DNA from: Candidatus Izemoplasma sp.
GTDB taxonomy: Bacteria; Bacillota_I; Bacilli_A; Izemoplasmatales; Izemoplasmataceae
DNA: 64,000 bases
Assembly (NCBI GenBank): GCA_036172455.1
Contig: JAXKVY010000001.1
Span: 124,001-188,000 of the forward strand
Reading direction: 5' to 3'
Of this stretch, positions 54,673 to 62,466 are shown piece after piece. The position numbers and the translations under genes are program-made. Under the pieces are notes generated by a model that had not been told where the DNA came from, ran no database searches, and saw nothing but the letters and a program-made list of their open reading frames with translations. Each line of letters begins with the position of its first letter. Within the stretch, counting starts at the first letter, position 1.

Positions 54673-55851
54673 ACTTAAGCGTAATGTATCTCTTGCAATC
54701 ATAACTTCTTCATTTGTTGGTAATAAATATGCTTTAATTTTTGAATCATCCGTTGAAATTAAACGTTCTTCACCACGAACAAAGTTTCTTTCTTCATCGA
54801 GTTTCAAACCGAGTGGTGCTAGCCGCTTAGCAATTAATTGTCGTGTGAAAATTGCATTTTCACCAACACCAGCAGTAAAGCATAATGTATCAATACCACC
54901 CATCGTTACATAATAAGCAGCGACATAGTCAGCAATCATTTTTACTTGCTTTTTAACTGCCATTAGACTTTGTTTGTCTCCTTTGTGTGCAGCTGTCCAT
55001 AAATCTCTAGAATCGCTTGAATTTTCCGAAAGTCCAATGTATCCCGATTTTTTATTTAAATCATTCATTACTTCACTGACATGTTTATCTTCTTTTTCAG
55101 CAATAAACTCAACAATAGCAGGATCGATGTCGCCGCTGCGGGTTCCCATTAAAATTCCCGCTAGTGGGGTGAACCCCATTGATGTATCGACACTTTTACC
55201 GCCATCAACGGCACAAATACTCGCACCATTACCCAAATGTAATACGACTGTTTTTAGAGATTCCACTGGTTTTTTCATAAGTTCAGCAACACGGTGAGCG
55301 ACGTATTTATGGCTTGTCCCATGAAAACCATATTTTCTAACGCCATATTGTTCATACCACTTATATGGGACACCATATAAAAATGATTCTTTTGGCATGG
55401 TTTGATGAAAAGCAGTATCAAATACAGCTACTGCTGTTACATCTGGTAGTGCTTTTTGAAAGGCATGAATCCCTGTTAAGTTAGCTGGATTATGGAGTGG
55501 TGCTAAATCGGAAACAGATTCTATTGCTTCAATAACTTCATCAGTGATAACGACACTATCACTAAAGGCTTCGCCACCATGAACAACACGGTGACCAACA
55601 CCTTCAATATCCTTAAGTGAATCAACAACACCTAGTTCTAAGAGTTGTTTTAGTAATAAATCTACCGCTACGGCGTGATCAATAACAGGATGTTCTATTT
55701 CGATTTTTTCACCATTGAGTTTTACTTTCAATATAGAGTTCTCCATACCAATTCGTTCAACAATACCACTAACTAATTCGGTTTCACCTGGCATCTTCAA
55801 TAATTGGAATTTTAAGGATGAACTCCCTGCGTTTACTGCGATTATTTTCAT
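54664..55851 (-). CDS. ackA: acetate kinase
   Basis: Makes ATP from acetyl phosphate (acetate fermentation) or the reverse. 395 residues. N-terminal ASKHA motif AVNAGSSSLKFQLL, the acetate kinase signatures GHRVVHGG near residues 86-93 and RKYGFHGTSHKYVA near 172-185, then VVLHLGNGAS and GTRSGDIDPA. All expected catalytic residues look present. It has a promoter at 55887-55915. No phosphotransacetylase gene is in the window. Confidence 0.97.
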   Translation of the reverse strand: MKIIAVNAGSSSLKFQLLKMPGETELVSGIVERIGMENSILKVKLNGEKIEIEHPVIDHAVAVDLLLKQLLELGVVDSLKDIEGVGHRVVHGGEAFSDSVVITDEVIEAIESVSDLAPLHNPANLTGIHAFQKALPDVTAVAVFDTAFHQTMPKESFLYGVPYKWYEQYGVRKYGFHGTSHKYVAHRVAELMKKPVESLKTVVLHLGNGASICAVDGGKSVDTSMGFTPLAGILMGTRSGDIDPAIVEFIAEKEDKHVSEVMNDLNKKSGYIGLSENSSDSRDLWTAAHKGDKQSLMAVKKQVKMIADYVAAYYVTMGGIDTLCFTAGVGENAIFTRQLIAKRLAPLGLKLDEERNFVRGEERLISTDDSKIKAYLLPTNEEVMIARDTLRLSKK

Positions 55852-55886
55852 TGTTATACGCTCCTCTTCATTTAATTAACAAATCT

Positions 55887-55915
55887 ATGATATCATATTT
55901 TAAAGGCTTTGTCAT
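55887..55915 (-). promoter_or_regulatory. promoter of ackA
   Basis: On the minus strand ATGACA (55910-55915), 17 bases, TATCAT (55887-55892), 36 bases before the ackA ATG. Confidence 0.55.
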
Positions 55916-55919
55916 TGCC

Positions 55920-57083
55920 TCATTTTAGAGATAGATTAAAAATGGTTTCAGCGGTTTTTTGGTCAACTGTTATTACGTGACCAACTGGTCCTAAAGCAAC
56001 AGTGTGTGCTGCCATATGTTTCACATCGTCTTGTGTGATTGTTTCATCAAACAATTTTAGACGTGTTTTTGCGCCCCAAGATTCAAATAAACTATCTAAC
56101 TGATCAAGGACATTTATTGGATCTGTTACACCAAAAACATCTTTCCCTAATTGCTTGAGTTTTGGTATCATAGCTTCTGGTTCTCTTTCTAAAGCGACTT
56201 TTGCCCAAGAGGTAAACAATGCAGCAAGGGCATAAGCATGGGTTGTGCCAAACGATTGCGTTACCGCATAGCTTAATCGGTGCGTCGCCCAATCTCCTTG
56301 TTTGTCAACACCAAGAATCCAGTTTAACGCGATTGTTGATGCCCAACTTATATTTGCTCTTGCATCATATGAATCATTACCTGATAGAATCGCATTTGTA
56401 TGTTTTATAACAGCATTAATGAGGCCTGTCATCATGTAATCAGTTGTCTCAGTATGCTTTGTTTTTGCGAAGTACTGTTCAAGTGTATGCATAATTGTAT
56501 CAATACTTCCTGCAACAGTATGATGACGATTCACTGTTAATGTATAAGAAGGATCAATAATAGCAAACGTTGGCTTACAAAATTGATATTTAGCAGCCCG
56601 TTTTTCATTTTCTTCACGATTACTAATAACGCTATTGCCATTGGTTTCACTACCTGTAGCGGCTAAGGTAATAATGACACCGAGTGGTAAGGCATGTGTT
56701 GGAGTTGCCTTATTTAGATAAATATCCCAAGGATCTTCTTCGATTAACGCACCCATAGCGATTGCTTTACTACAATCAGCTACGCTACCGCCACCAGCTG
56801 CTAGAATGAAGTCAATATCATTCATTTTAACTGTTTGAATACCACTTCTTACACTAGTGATATCAGGATTAGGCGTAACCCCACTTTCTTCATATAATTC
56901 AATGTTAAGGGCATTAACTGTATTCAATATAGCATCATAAATACCGTTTTCCTTAATTGATTTACGACCATATACTAATAACATCTTTGAGACGTTATTA
57001 TTAGTTAATAGATGACCTAATTCATTTATTTGATCTTTTCCAAATAAAATTTTAGTTGGTGAATGGTAAACAAAGTTCTTCAT
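55920..57083 (-). CDS. iron-containing alcohol dehydrogenase (butanol dehydrogenase-like)
   Basis: NAD(P)H-dependent reduction of aldehydes to alcohols, or the reverse. 387 residues. N-terminal NFVYHSPTKILFGKDQI, nucleotide loop GGGSVADCSKAIA near residues 95-107, metal ligands in DTIMHTLEQYF and HRLSYAVTQSFGTTHAYALA. Closest to BdhA/YqhD group III dehydrogenases by the PTKILFGKD start. Start ATG 57083 behind AAGGAG; a longer upstream frame is unlikely. A fermentative role beside ackA fits. Confidence 0.92.
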   Translation of the reverse strand: MKNFVYHSPTKILFGKDQINELGHLLTNNNVSKMLLVYGRKSIKENGIYDAILNTVNALNIELYEESGVTPNPDITSVRSGIQTVKMNDIDFILAAGGGSVADCSKAIAMGALIEEDPWDIYLNKATPTHALPLGVIITLAATGSETNGNSVISNREENEKRAAKYQFCKPTFAIIDPSYTLTVNRHHTVAGSIDTIMHTLEQYFAKTKHTETTDYMMTGLINAVIKHTNAILSGNDSYDARANISWASTIALNWILGVDKQGDWATHRLSYAVTQSFGTTHAYALAALFTSWAKVALEREPEAMIPKLKQLGKDVFGVTDPINVLDQLDSLFESWGAKTRLKLFDETITQDDVKHMAAHTVALGPVGHVITVDQKTAETIFNLSLK

Positions 57084-57117
57084 ATATGTGTCTCTCCTTA
57101 CTCTTATCATTAGTGTC

Positions 57118-57123
57118 ATTATA
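57118..57123 (-). promoter_or_regulatory. extended -10 promoter of the alcohol dehydrogenase gene
   Basis: TGCTATAAT on the minus strand, 35 bases before the start, with no recognisable -35; the TG extension compensates. Confidence 0.5.
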
Positions 57124-57171
57124 GCACAAATCAGATGTTTTTTTAATCAATTAAGTTAAAAAAGAAAGCCT

Positions 57172-57199
57172 TTGTAAAATACAGCAAATGTATTATAAT
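57172..57199 (+). promoter_or_regulatory. promoter of the GGDEF/HD-GYP gene
   Basis: TTGTAA (57172-57177), 16 bases, TATAAT (57194-57199). A short leader of about 15 bases leads to the AAGGTG site. Confidence 0.6.
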
Positions 57200-57220
57200 A
57201 GATTTAACAAGGTGATGTAT

Positions 57221-59608
57221 ATGTTTTTTGAAATAATTTTACCATTCATAAGAAATATTGCTTTACTCATGAGTTTATCTATTTTATATTCAATATATTC
57301 AATTGACTCACGCGTACCTACATATGTAAGGAAACTGATAATGGGGCTCGCTGTATCTATTATCGGATTTATCATTATGAGTTATCCTTACGAAACAGCT
57401 CCGGGCATCTTATTTGATGGTCGGAGTATCATCATGATTACAAGTGGTATGTATTTAGGTCCGTTACCGACCATAATTGGTGGGTTATCAATGAGTATTT
57501 ATCGCTTAGTCATTGGCGGATCAGGGACAATACCAGGATTAATCGAAATTATCTTACCAGGTATTGTTGGTCTTATTTGGCGAACAAAGCGCTTAAAAAC
57601 ACAACAAAATACGTATGAGCACATCACCATACTTGAACAATATCTATTGATATTTTTTACACAAGCCGCGGTATTACTAGTTGGATACCTTTTTCCTAAT
57701 CAAATTCCCTATGAAATTATTAACCAGATATTCTTGCCAATCATGATTATCCATCCACTTGGAGGGCTAGGGATATCATTATTCATGTTGGTAAATAGGA
57801 GAAACTTTTTTACAAATAAAAGAATTAATGAAACAAAAATTAAATATGATACCATTTTCAATAATACAAGTGCTGCTTCTTTTTTATATGACCCGGAAAC
57901 TAAGAAATACACTGATGTTAATCAAACAGCAATCGACTTATATGGGTACAATTATGAAGAGTTTTTGACTTTGGGTATTAACGACTTGAATCCCCTACCT
58001 AACTCTGAGATTGATCGGCAAATTGAAAAAGCTTTAAATAATGAAAAAAATTACTTTATCGCAAAACATATTACCAAACATGGACATGTCATTACAATTG
58101 AAACAAATACTAGTGTTGTTGAGTTAGATAATAAAAAACAATTATTTTTATCGACAAGAGATATCTCTCATCGCGTTGAAAAACAACACCAATTCGAAAC
58201 CATGGAATTACAACTTAATAAAACAGCATTATCAAAAATTCATGATGGGGTTATTTTAACCGATCAATATGGCGAGATTAAACTTGTTAATAAGCCCGCT
58301 AAAAATATGATCAATCCACGACAATCATTGCTTAATCGTTCCCTAAATGAAGCGATCCGTTTTTACTTTAAAAACACCATTAATATCTCAAGTATTCTAG
58401 AAAAAATTTCTAATGACTTAGAATCGATACAGTTAGATCAGGTTACTATCATTCAAGGCGAGACAAATAAAAATTTATGTGTTACATTGACCATTTCACC
58501 GTTAGTTAATCAGAGTCATGATTTAACCGGCTTTATTTTGATTATGCGGGATATTACATTAGAAAAAGAACAATATGACAAAATCGAATTCATTAGTCAA
58601 CACGATGCGGTCACATCACTATATAATCGTTTCTTCTTAGACGAAGAATTGAAGCGGCTCAATACAAAACGACAACTACCGCTCACTTTAATTATAGGAG
58701 ATGTCAACGGACTAAAACTTGTGAATGATGCGTTTGGACATAATGAAGGAGATGAACTTCTTATTGAAATCTCTAAGATACTTCAAAAAGCATTGCGCGC
58801 TGAAGATATTTTAGGTCGTTGGGGTGGTGATGAGTTCTTAATTATTCTTCCTCAAACCACATATCAAGATGCACAAACTATCGTTCACAGAATTCATGAT
58901 TTATGTCAAAAATCATTCTATAGTACAATTACCCCTAGTATTTCACTTGGGGTAGGAAGTAAAACCAATATGTATGAATCAATTGATGATGTAATCGTTT
59001 TGGCAGAACAAGAAATGTATGCTGAAAAAACGAAATCTGGACCGATTATGCGTAACCAAACATATCACCGACTATGGGATAAATTAGAGGAATTAAATCT
59101 CGATTTCGCAGACCATCATAAGCGATGTGCAAAACTAGCAGAAAGATTCGGCACATATTTAAATCTTTCTGTGAAAGAAATCGAAGCTTTAAAAAAACTT
59201 GCTAATAACCACGATATCGGTAAGCTAACCATGGATCAAGCAATCTTAAATCAAGGTTACTCAACATCAGAAAATACAACCGATTTAAAACTGCATGTGG
59301 AAAATGGCTACCGGATATTAAACGCCTTACCAGATTATGCCGATATCTCCAAATCTGTATTACATCATCATGAAAACTTTGATGGGTCAGGTTATCCAGA
59401 AGGATTAAAACGTGAAGCCATTCCATACTTATCACGGATTCTAAGAATAATAGAAGCCTATGATAGCATGGTTCATGATAATAACTATGGTAAGGCTAAA
59501 GATCAAAGTACAGCAATAAACGAACTAAAGGACAACTCTGGGAAATATTATGACCCAACATTAACCGACGCCTTTATTCAGATGATTACTCAATCAAAAA
59601 AGACATAA
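57221..59608 (+). CDS. membrane 5TM-PAS-GGDEF-HD-GYP c-di-GMP enzyme
   Basis: 795 residues from ATG 57221, 6 bases after AAGGTG. An N-terminal LytS-type 5TM receptor region (about residues 10-200; GRSIIMITSGMYLGPLPTI and RLVIGGSG) is followed by two PAS-like domains. The GGDEF domain has an intact GGDEF near residue 535, preceded by RAED, an inhibitory I-site five residues before it. The HD-GYP domain has H664-D665 (HDIGK) and HHENFDGSGYPEGL (716-729). Both synthase and phosphodiesterase signatures are present, so net activity cannot be told. It is the only c-di-GMP turnover gene in the window and sits downstream of the pilus locus, whose PilB has an MshEN domain. Confidence 0.93.
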   Translation: MFFEIILPFIRNIALLMSLSILYSIYSIDSRVPTYVRKLIMGLAVSIIGFIIMSYPYETAPGILFDGRSIIMITSGMYLGPLPTIIGGLSMSIYRLVIGGSGTIPGLIEIILPGIVGLIWRTKRLKTQQNTYEHITILEQYLLIFFTQAAVLLVGYLFPNQIPYEIINQIFLPIMIIHPLGGLGISLFMLVNRRNFFTNKRINETKIKYDTIFNNTSAASFLYDPETKKYTDVNQTAIDLYGYNYEEFLTLGINDLNPLPNSEIDRQIEKALNNEKNYFIAKHITKHGHVITIETNTSVVELDNKKQLFLSTRDISHRVEKQHQFETMELQLNKTALSKIHDGVILTDQYGEIKLVNKPAKNMINPRQSLLNRSLNEAIRFYFKNTINISSILEKISNDLESIQLDQVTIIQGETNKNLCVTLTISPLVNQSHDLTGFILIMRDITLEKEQYDKIEFISQHDAVTSLYNRFFLDEELKRLNTKRQLPLTLIIGDVNGLKLVNDAFGHNEGDELLIEISKILQKALRAEDILGRWGGDEFLIILPQTTYQDAQTIVHRIHDLCQKSFYSTITPSISLGVGSKTNMYESIDDVIVLAEQEMYAEKTKSGPIMRNQTYHRLWDKLEELNLDFADHHKRCAKLAERFGTYLNLSVKEIEALKKLANNHDIGKLTMDQAILNQGYSTSENTTDLKLHVENGYRILNALPDYADISKSVLHHHENFDGSGYPEGLKREAIPYLSRILRIIEAYDSMVHDNNYGKAKDQSTAINELKDNSGKYYDPTLTDAFIQMITQSKKT

Positions 59609-59632
59609 GCAAACTTGCTTATGTCTTTTGTT
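59598..59632 (+). terminator. terminator of the c-di-GMP enzyme gene
   Basis: AAAAGACATAAGCAA / TTGCTTATGTCTTTT with a 2-base loop and following Ts; the stop codon lies in the stem. Confidence 0.85.
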
Positions 59633-59641
59633 TATACAATG

Positions 59642-59728
59642 TGGTAGCGACGGTGGGACTCGAACCCACACGACCTCGCAGCCATTGGATTTTGAATCCA
59701 ACGCGTCTACCAATTCCGCCACGTCGCC
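59642..59728 (-). tRNA. tRNA-Leu (anticodon CAA)
   Basis: 87 bases with encoded CCA. Acceptor GGCGACG pairs with CGTCGCT (first pair G-U). The anticodon stem-loop TTGGA-TTCAAAA-TCCAA gives anticodon CAA, reading UUG. A long variable arm of Leu type (TGGCTGCGAGGTCGT) and the T-loop GGTTCGAGTCC are present. It lies between converging genes with its own promoter. Confidence 0.95.
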
Positions 59729-59783
59729 ATTACTTGCCTTATGCTAAATGTCGTGTGGCAAATAGCATCAAAGCAACATAACT

Positions 59784-59812
59784 ATTATACAAAATCGCCA
59801 CTGTTTTTGCAA
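59784..59812 (-). promoter_or_regulatory. promoter of tRNA-Leu
   Basis: On the minus strand TTGCAA (59807-59812), 17 bases, TATAAT (59784-59789), about 55 bases before the mature tRNA. Confidence 0.65.
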
Positions 59813-59860
59813 GATTTAAATCAATAGTTTTATCATATTATCACTGAGATAACAAAATAA

Positions 59861-60676
59861 TTAAATGGTAATAACACTGCCCGTTTTCAAACGATGAAGT
59901 TTAGTCTTTAAATGGCGTTTCAATTCAAAATAAGCATCGTCCCCGGTACAGTGACAAGAATAGTAAAGTCGATTTTCTTGCTTAAACGAACTGGCAAGCT
60001 GTTGCAAGTATTCCGTTTGATTCACATCAAACGGATTATAATGTGAAAAATGAAATCCACCGATAACATCAGTAATATGTTTACCCAGTTTATCTTCAAT
60101 ACTTGAGATTATATTCTCGATACCTTTATGAGAACAAGCACTAAACAATACTATATGATCATTTTCTTCAATGACAAGATAGATTTCATGAGAAAAATGA
60201 TCTGGTTGATATTGTTTCTGTTCATAAACATACAATGACTCATCATTAATTGGGTGTTTTTGAAAATCAATATGACAAAAAACATGAACGTTTTGAGTTA
60301 ACTCAATATCATCATCAATTAAAGTTAATCTCTGATCTTTTCTAGGTTTTTTGACACCGATATTAATAAAGTTATTGCCTTGTTTTTTTACGATTGATTG
60401 GAAGATATGTTTCGATGCGATGATATCTGCATGTTTGTTTACACGCATAAACTTTTTAAGACCCGATGCATGATCATTATGACCATGACTTACAATTAAA
60501 TAATTTGCATCATTAATGTCTATATCTAGTTTTTTAGCATTTTTTAAATAGAGGTTATTGGGTCCTAAATCCATTACGATATTAAGATTTTTTGTTTCTA
60601 TAAACAAAGAAAGCCCATGTGCGGCTTTCAAATCATTGTTAATCGAATCATTTTCTACCAATGTCGTAATTTTCAT
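59861..60676 (-). CDS. MBL-fold metallohydrolase (class related to methanopterin-pathway synthase-like proteins)
   Basis: 271 residues. Start KITTLVENDSINNDLKAAHGLSLFIET, metal motif SHGHNDHASGL near residues 63-73, a late FSACSHKGIENI, and GGFHFSHYNPFD with CHCTGDDAYFELK near the end. This pattern fits the MBL subgroup annotated as 7,8-dihydropterin-6-yl-methyl-4-(beta-D-ribofuranosyl)aminobenzene-phosphate synthase-like, though that name is inherited and its bacterial substrate is unknown. It follows the YerC-like repressor by 8 bases. Confidence 0.8.
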   Translation of the reverse strand: MKITTLVENDSINNDLKAAHGLSLFIETKNLNIVMDLGPNNLYLKNAKKLDIDINDANYLIVSHGHNDHASGLKKFMRVNKHADIIASKHIFQSIVKKQGNNFINIGVKKPRKDQRLTLIDDDIELTQNVHVFCHIDFQKHPINDESLYVYEQKQYQPDHFSHEIYLVIEENDHIVLFSACSHKGIENIISSIEDKLGKHITDVIGGFHFSHYNPFDVNQTEYLQQLASSFKQENRLYYSCHCTGDDAYFELKRHLKTKLHRLKTGSVITI

Positions 60677-60684
60677 AATAACAC

Positions 60685-60984
60685 CTAGTTTTCTTCTTTT
60701 AGTCGACTAATCACTAATTCATATCCACCAGGGCCAAAGGTGAATGATTTCGATATTTTACTTATTGTGGCGGCACTTATCCCAGTTTCATTTTCGATTT
60801 TTTGGTAAGTCTTTTTTTCTAATAACATCTTCGCAACTTTCAAACGTTGTCCAAATGCTTCTAATTCATTTATTGTACATAAATCATCAAAGAACCGATA
60901 ACATTCCTCGACAGTTTCTAACTTTAAAATGCCTTCAAATAACTCATCAATTTCTTTATTCTTAATCTTATATCGATAATCCAT
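60685..60984 (-). CDS. YerC/YecD TrpR-family DNA-binding protein
   Basis: 99 residues, all helical, matching the TrpR-like YerC/YecD family: FEGILKLETVEECYRFFDDLCTINELEAFGQR (in parts), a turn KKTYQKIENETGISAATISK and a final GPGGYELVI. The helix-turn-helix is the recognition region near residues 55-75. The family's targets are poorly known; the short spacing to the MBL gene makes that gene a candidate. GAGGTG precedes the ATG. Confidence 0.88.
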   Translation of the reverse strand: MDYRYKIKNKEIDELFEGILKLETVEECYRFFDDLCTINELEAFGQRLKVAKMLLEKKTYQKIENETGISAATISKISKSFTFGPGGYELVISRLKEEN

Positions 60985-61035
60985 ACCATCACCTCTTCAT
61001 TATTATAACATATTTATGTCAACATCAAAGAAAAT

Positions 61036-62367
61036 TTATTCAGCTTGTAATGCAGCAATTGCAATAACATCCCATACACCGGAAAATGGTGGTGCATAGC
61101 CAAAGTCAAGCATACCAAATTCTTTGGTTGTCATACCCTTTGAAATAGCGACAACAAATGGATTGATACGGATTGCCGTATCTGCTTTTCCAACTAATTG
61201 AGCGCCAAGCATTTTAAATGTATCTGGTTCATAAATGATTTTTGCTTTCACAGTTTGAGCATTTGGATAATACCCAGCATGATTGCGACCTCTAATGGTT
61301 ACTGTTTTGTGGGGTATATTATGTGCTTTTGCATAGGACTCAGATAGCCCTGTTCGTCCAGCTTCCATATTAATGACTTTAATCACGGTTGTACCAAGCA
61401 CACCATCTAAACTAGTATTTAGTCCATGAATATTTTCCGCAATTAAACGTCCTTGCTTATTAGCATTATTGCCTAGCGGTAAATAGACATTTTTATTGAG
61501 TAATCGATGATATATTGTTGCGCAATCTCCACCAGCATAAATATCTCTTACGTTTGTTTCCATATGCCGGTTGACCATTACTGCGCCATTTTCTGCCAAA
61601 TCAAACTGCTCTTTATTTAAGAACGATGTATTAGGTGCAACACCTGCGGCAATCAGTACTAAATCTGCTGCATACGTATCTTTGTTTGTCTCAACTTCTT
61701 GTACTACCTGATCACCATTGAAACCAGTCACCTTTTCTGCTAAACAAAGAGTAATACCTTCCTCTTCAAGATGTGACTCTAACGCTTTTACCATATCTGG
61801 ATCAAAGACTTCTAATATATGGTCTTTTAACTCAATTAGCGTTATAGAAACATCATAATTATTGAAGGCTTCAACCATCTCTACACCAATAAATCCGCCA
61901 CCAATAACAACAACATTTTTAACATCATCCGACTGCATCTGTGCTTTAACAGCTTCACTATCTGGAATTGTTGTAAAGGTGAAAATATTCTTTAAATCTT
62001 TATTTTTAAAAGGCGGTATTATAGGGTGTGCGCCGCTCCCAATAATCAGCTTATCATAGGCAACTTCTAATGTTTGATTGTCTTTAAGGTTTTTAACAGT
62101 TATTGTCTTGTCTAAATCATTTACTTGCGTGACTTCATGTCCAAGATGAACATGAATATCACGTGCTTCAAAGCCTTTTTTTGTTCGTGCTATGAGTGCT
62201 TTTGAGTCTGTAATTTCATCACTGACAAAATACGGCATCCCACATGCGCCGTAACTAACAATATGGCCTTTTTCATATACATGAATATCAACTGTATCAT
62301 CAAGTCTTCTTAATTTGCTCACAGCGCTCATAGAAAGCGCGTCACCACCAATGGCTACTATCTTCAT
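61036..62367 (-). CDS. FAD/NAD(P)-linked CoA-disulfide reductase-like protein
   Basis: 443 residues. FAD site KIVAIGGDALSMSAVSKLRR (a variant of GGxAGG), active-cysteine region SYGACGMPYFVSDEI near residues 39-53, NAD site VVIGGGFIGVEMVEA near 155, second FAD motif IYAGGDCATI. The single cysteine fits CoA-disulfide reductases and the NADH oxidase/persulfide reductase relatives. ATG 62367 follows GGAGTTGATTTG. A redox-defence role is likely; exact substrate is not fixed. No gene appears to be cotranscribed with it. Confidence 0.85.
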   Translation of the reverse strand: MKIVAIGGDALSMSAVSKLRRLDDTVDIHVYEKGHIVSYGACGMPYFVSDEITDSKALIARTKKGFEARDIHVHLGHEVTQVNDLDKTITVKNLKDNQTLEVAYDKLIIGSGAHPIIPPFKNKDLKNIFTFTTIPDSEAVKAQMQSDDVKNVVVIGGGFIGVEMVEAFNNYDVSITLIELKDHILEVFDPDMVKALESHLEEEGITLCLAEKVTGFNGDQVVQEVETNKDTYAADLVLIAAGVAPNTSFLNKEQFDLAENGAVMVNRHMETNVRDIYAGGDCATIYHRLLNKNVYLPLGNNANKQGRLIAENIHGLNTSLDGVLGTTVIKVINMEAGRTGLSESYAKAHNIPHKTVTIRGRNHAGYYPNAQTVKAKIIYEPDTFKMLGAQLVGKADTAIRINPFVVAISKGMTTKEFGMLDFGYAPPFSGVWDVIAIAALQAE

Positions 62368-62424
62368 CAAATCAACTCCTTATTTTATTTTATCATATAT
62401 ATTGTTTTTTGTAACTAATCTGCT

Positions 62425-62462
62425 AAAAAAAGGACATCACATTTTGATGTGTGATGTCCTTT
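62425..62462 (-). terminator. terminator of the GltD-like gene
   Basis: AGGACATCACA / TGTGATGTCCT with an 8-base loop and a run of Ts on the minus strand. Confidence 0.85.
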
Positions 62463-62466
62463 ATGT

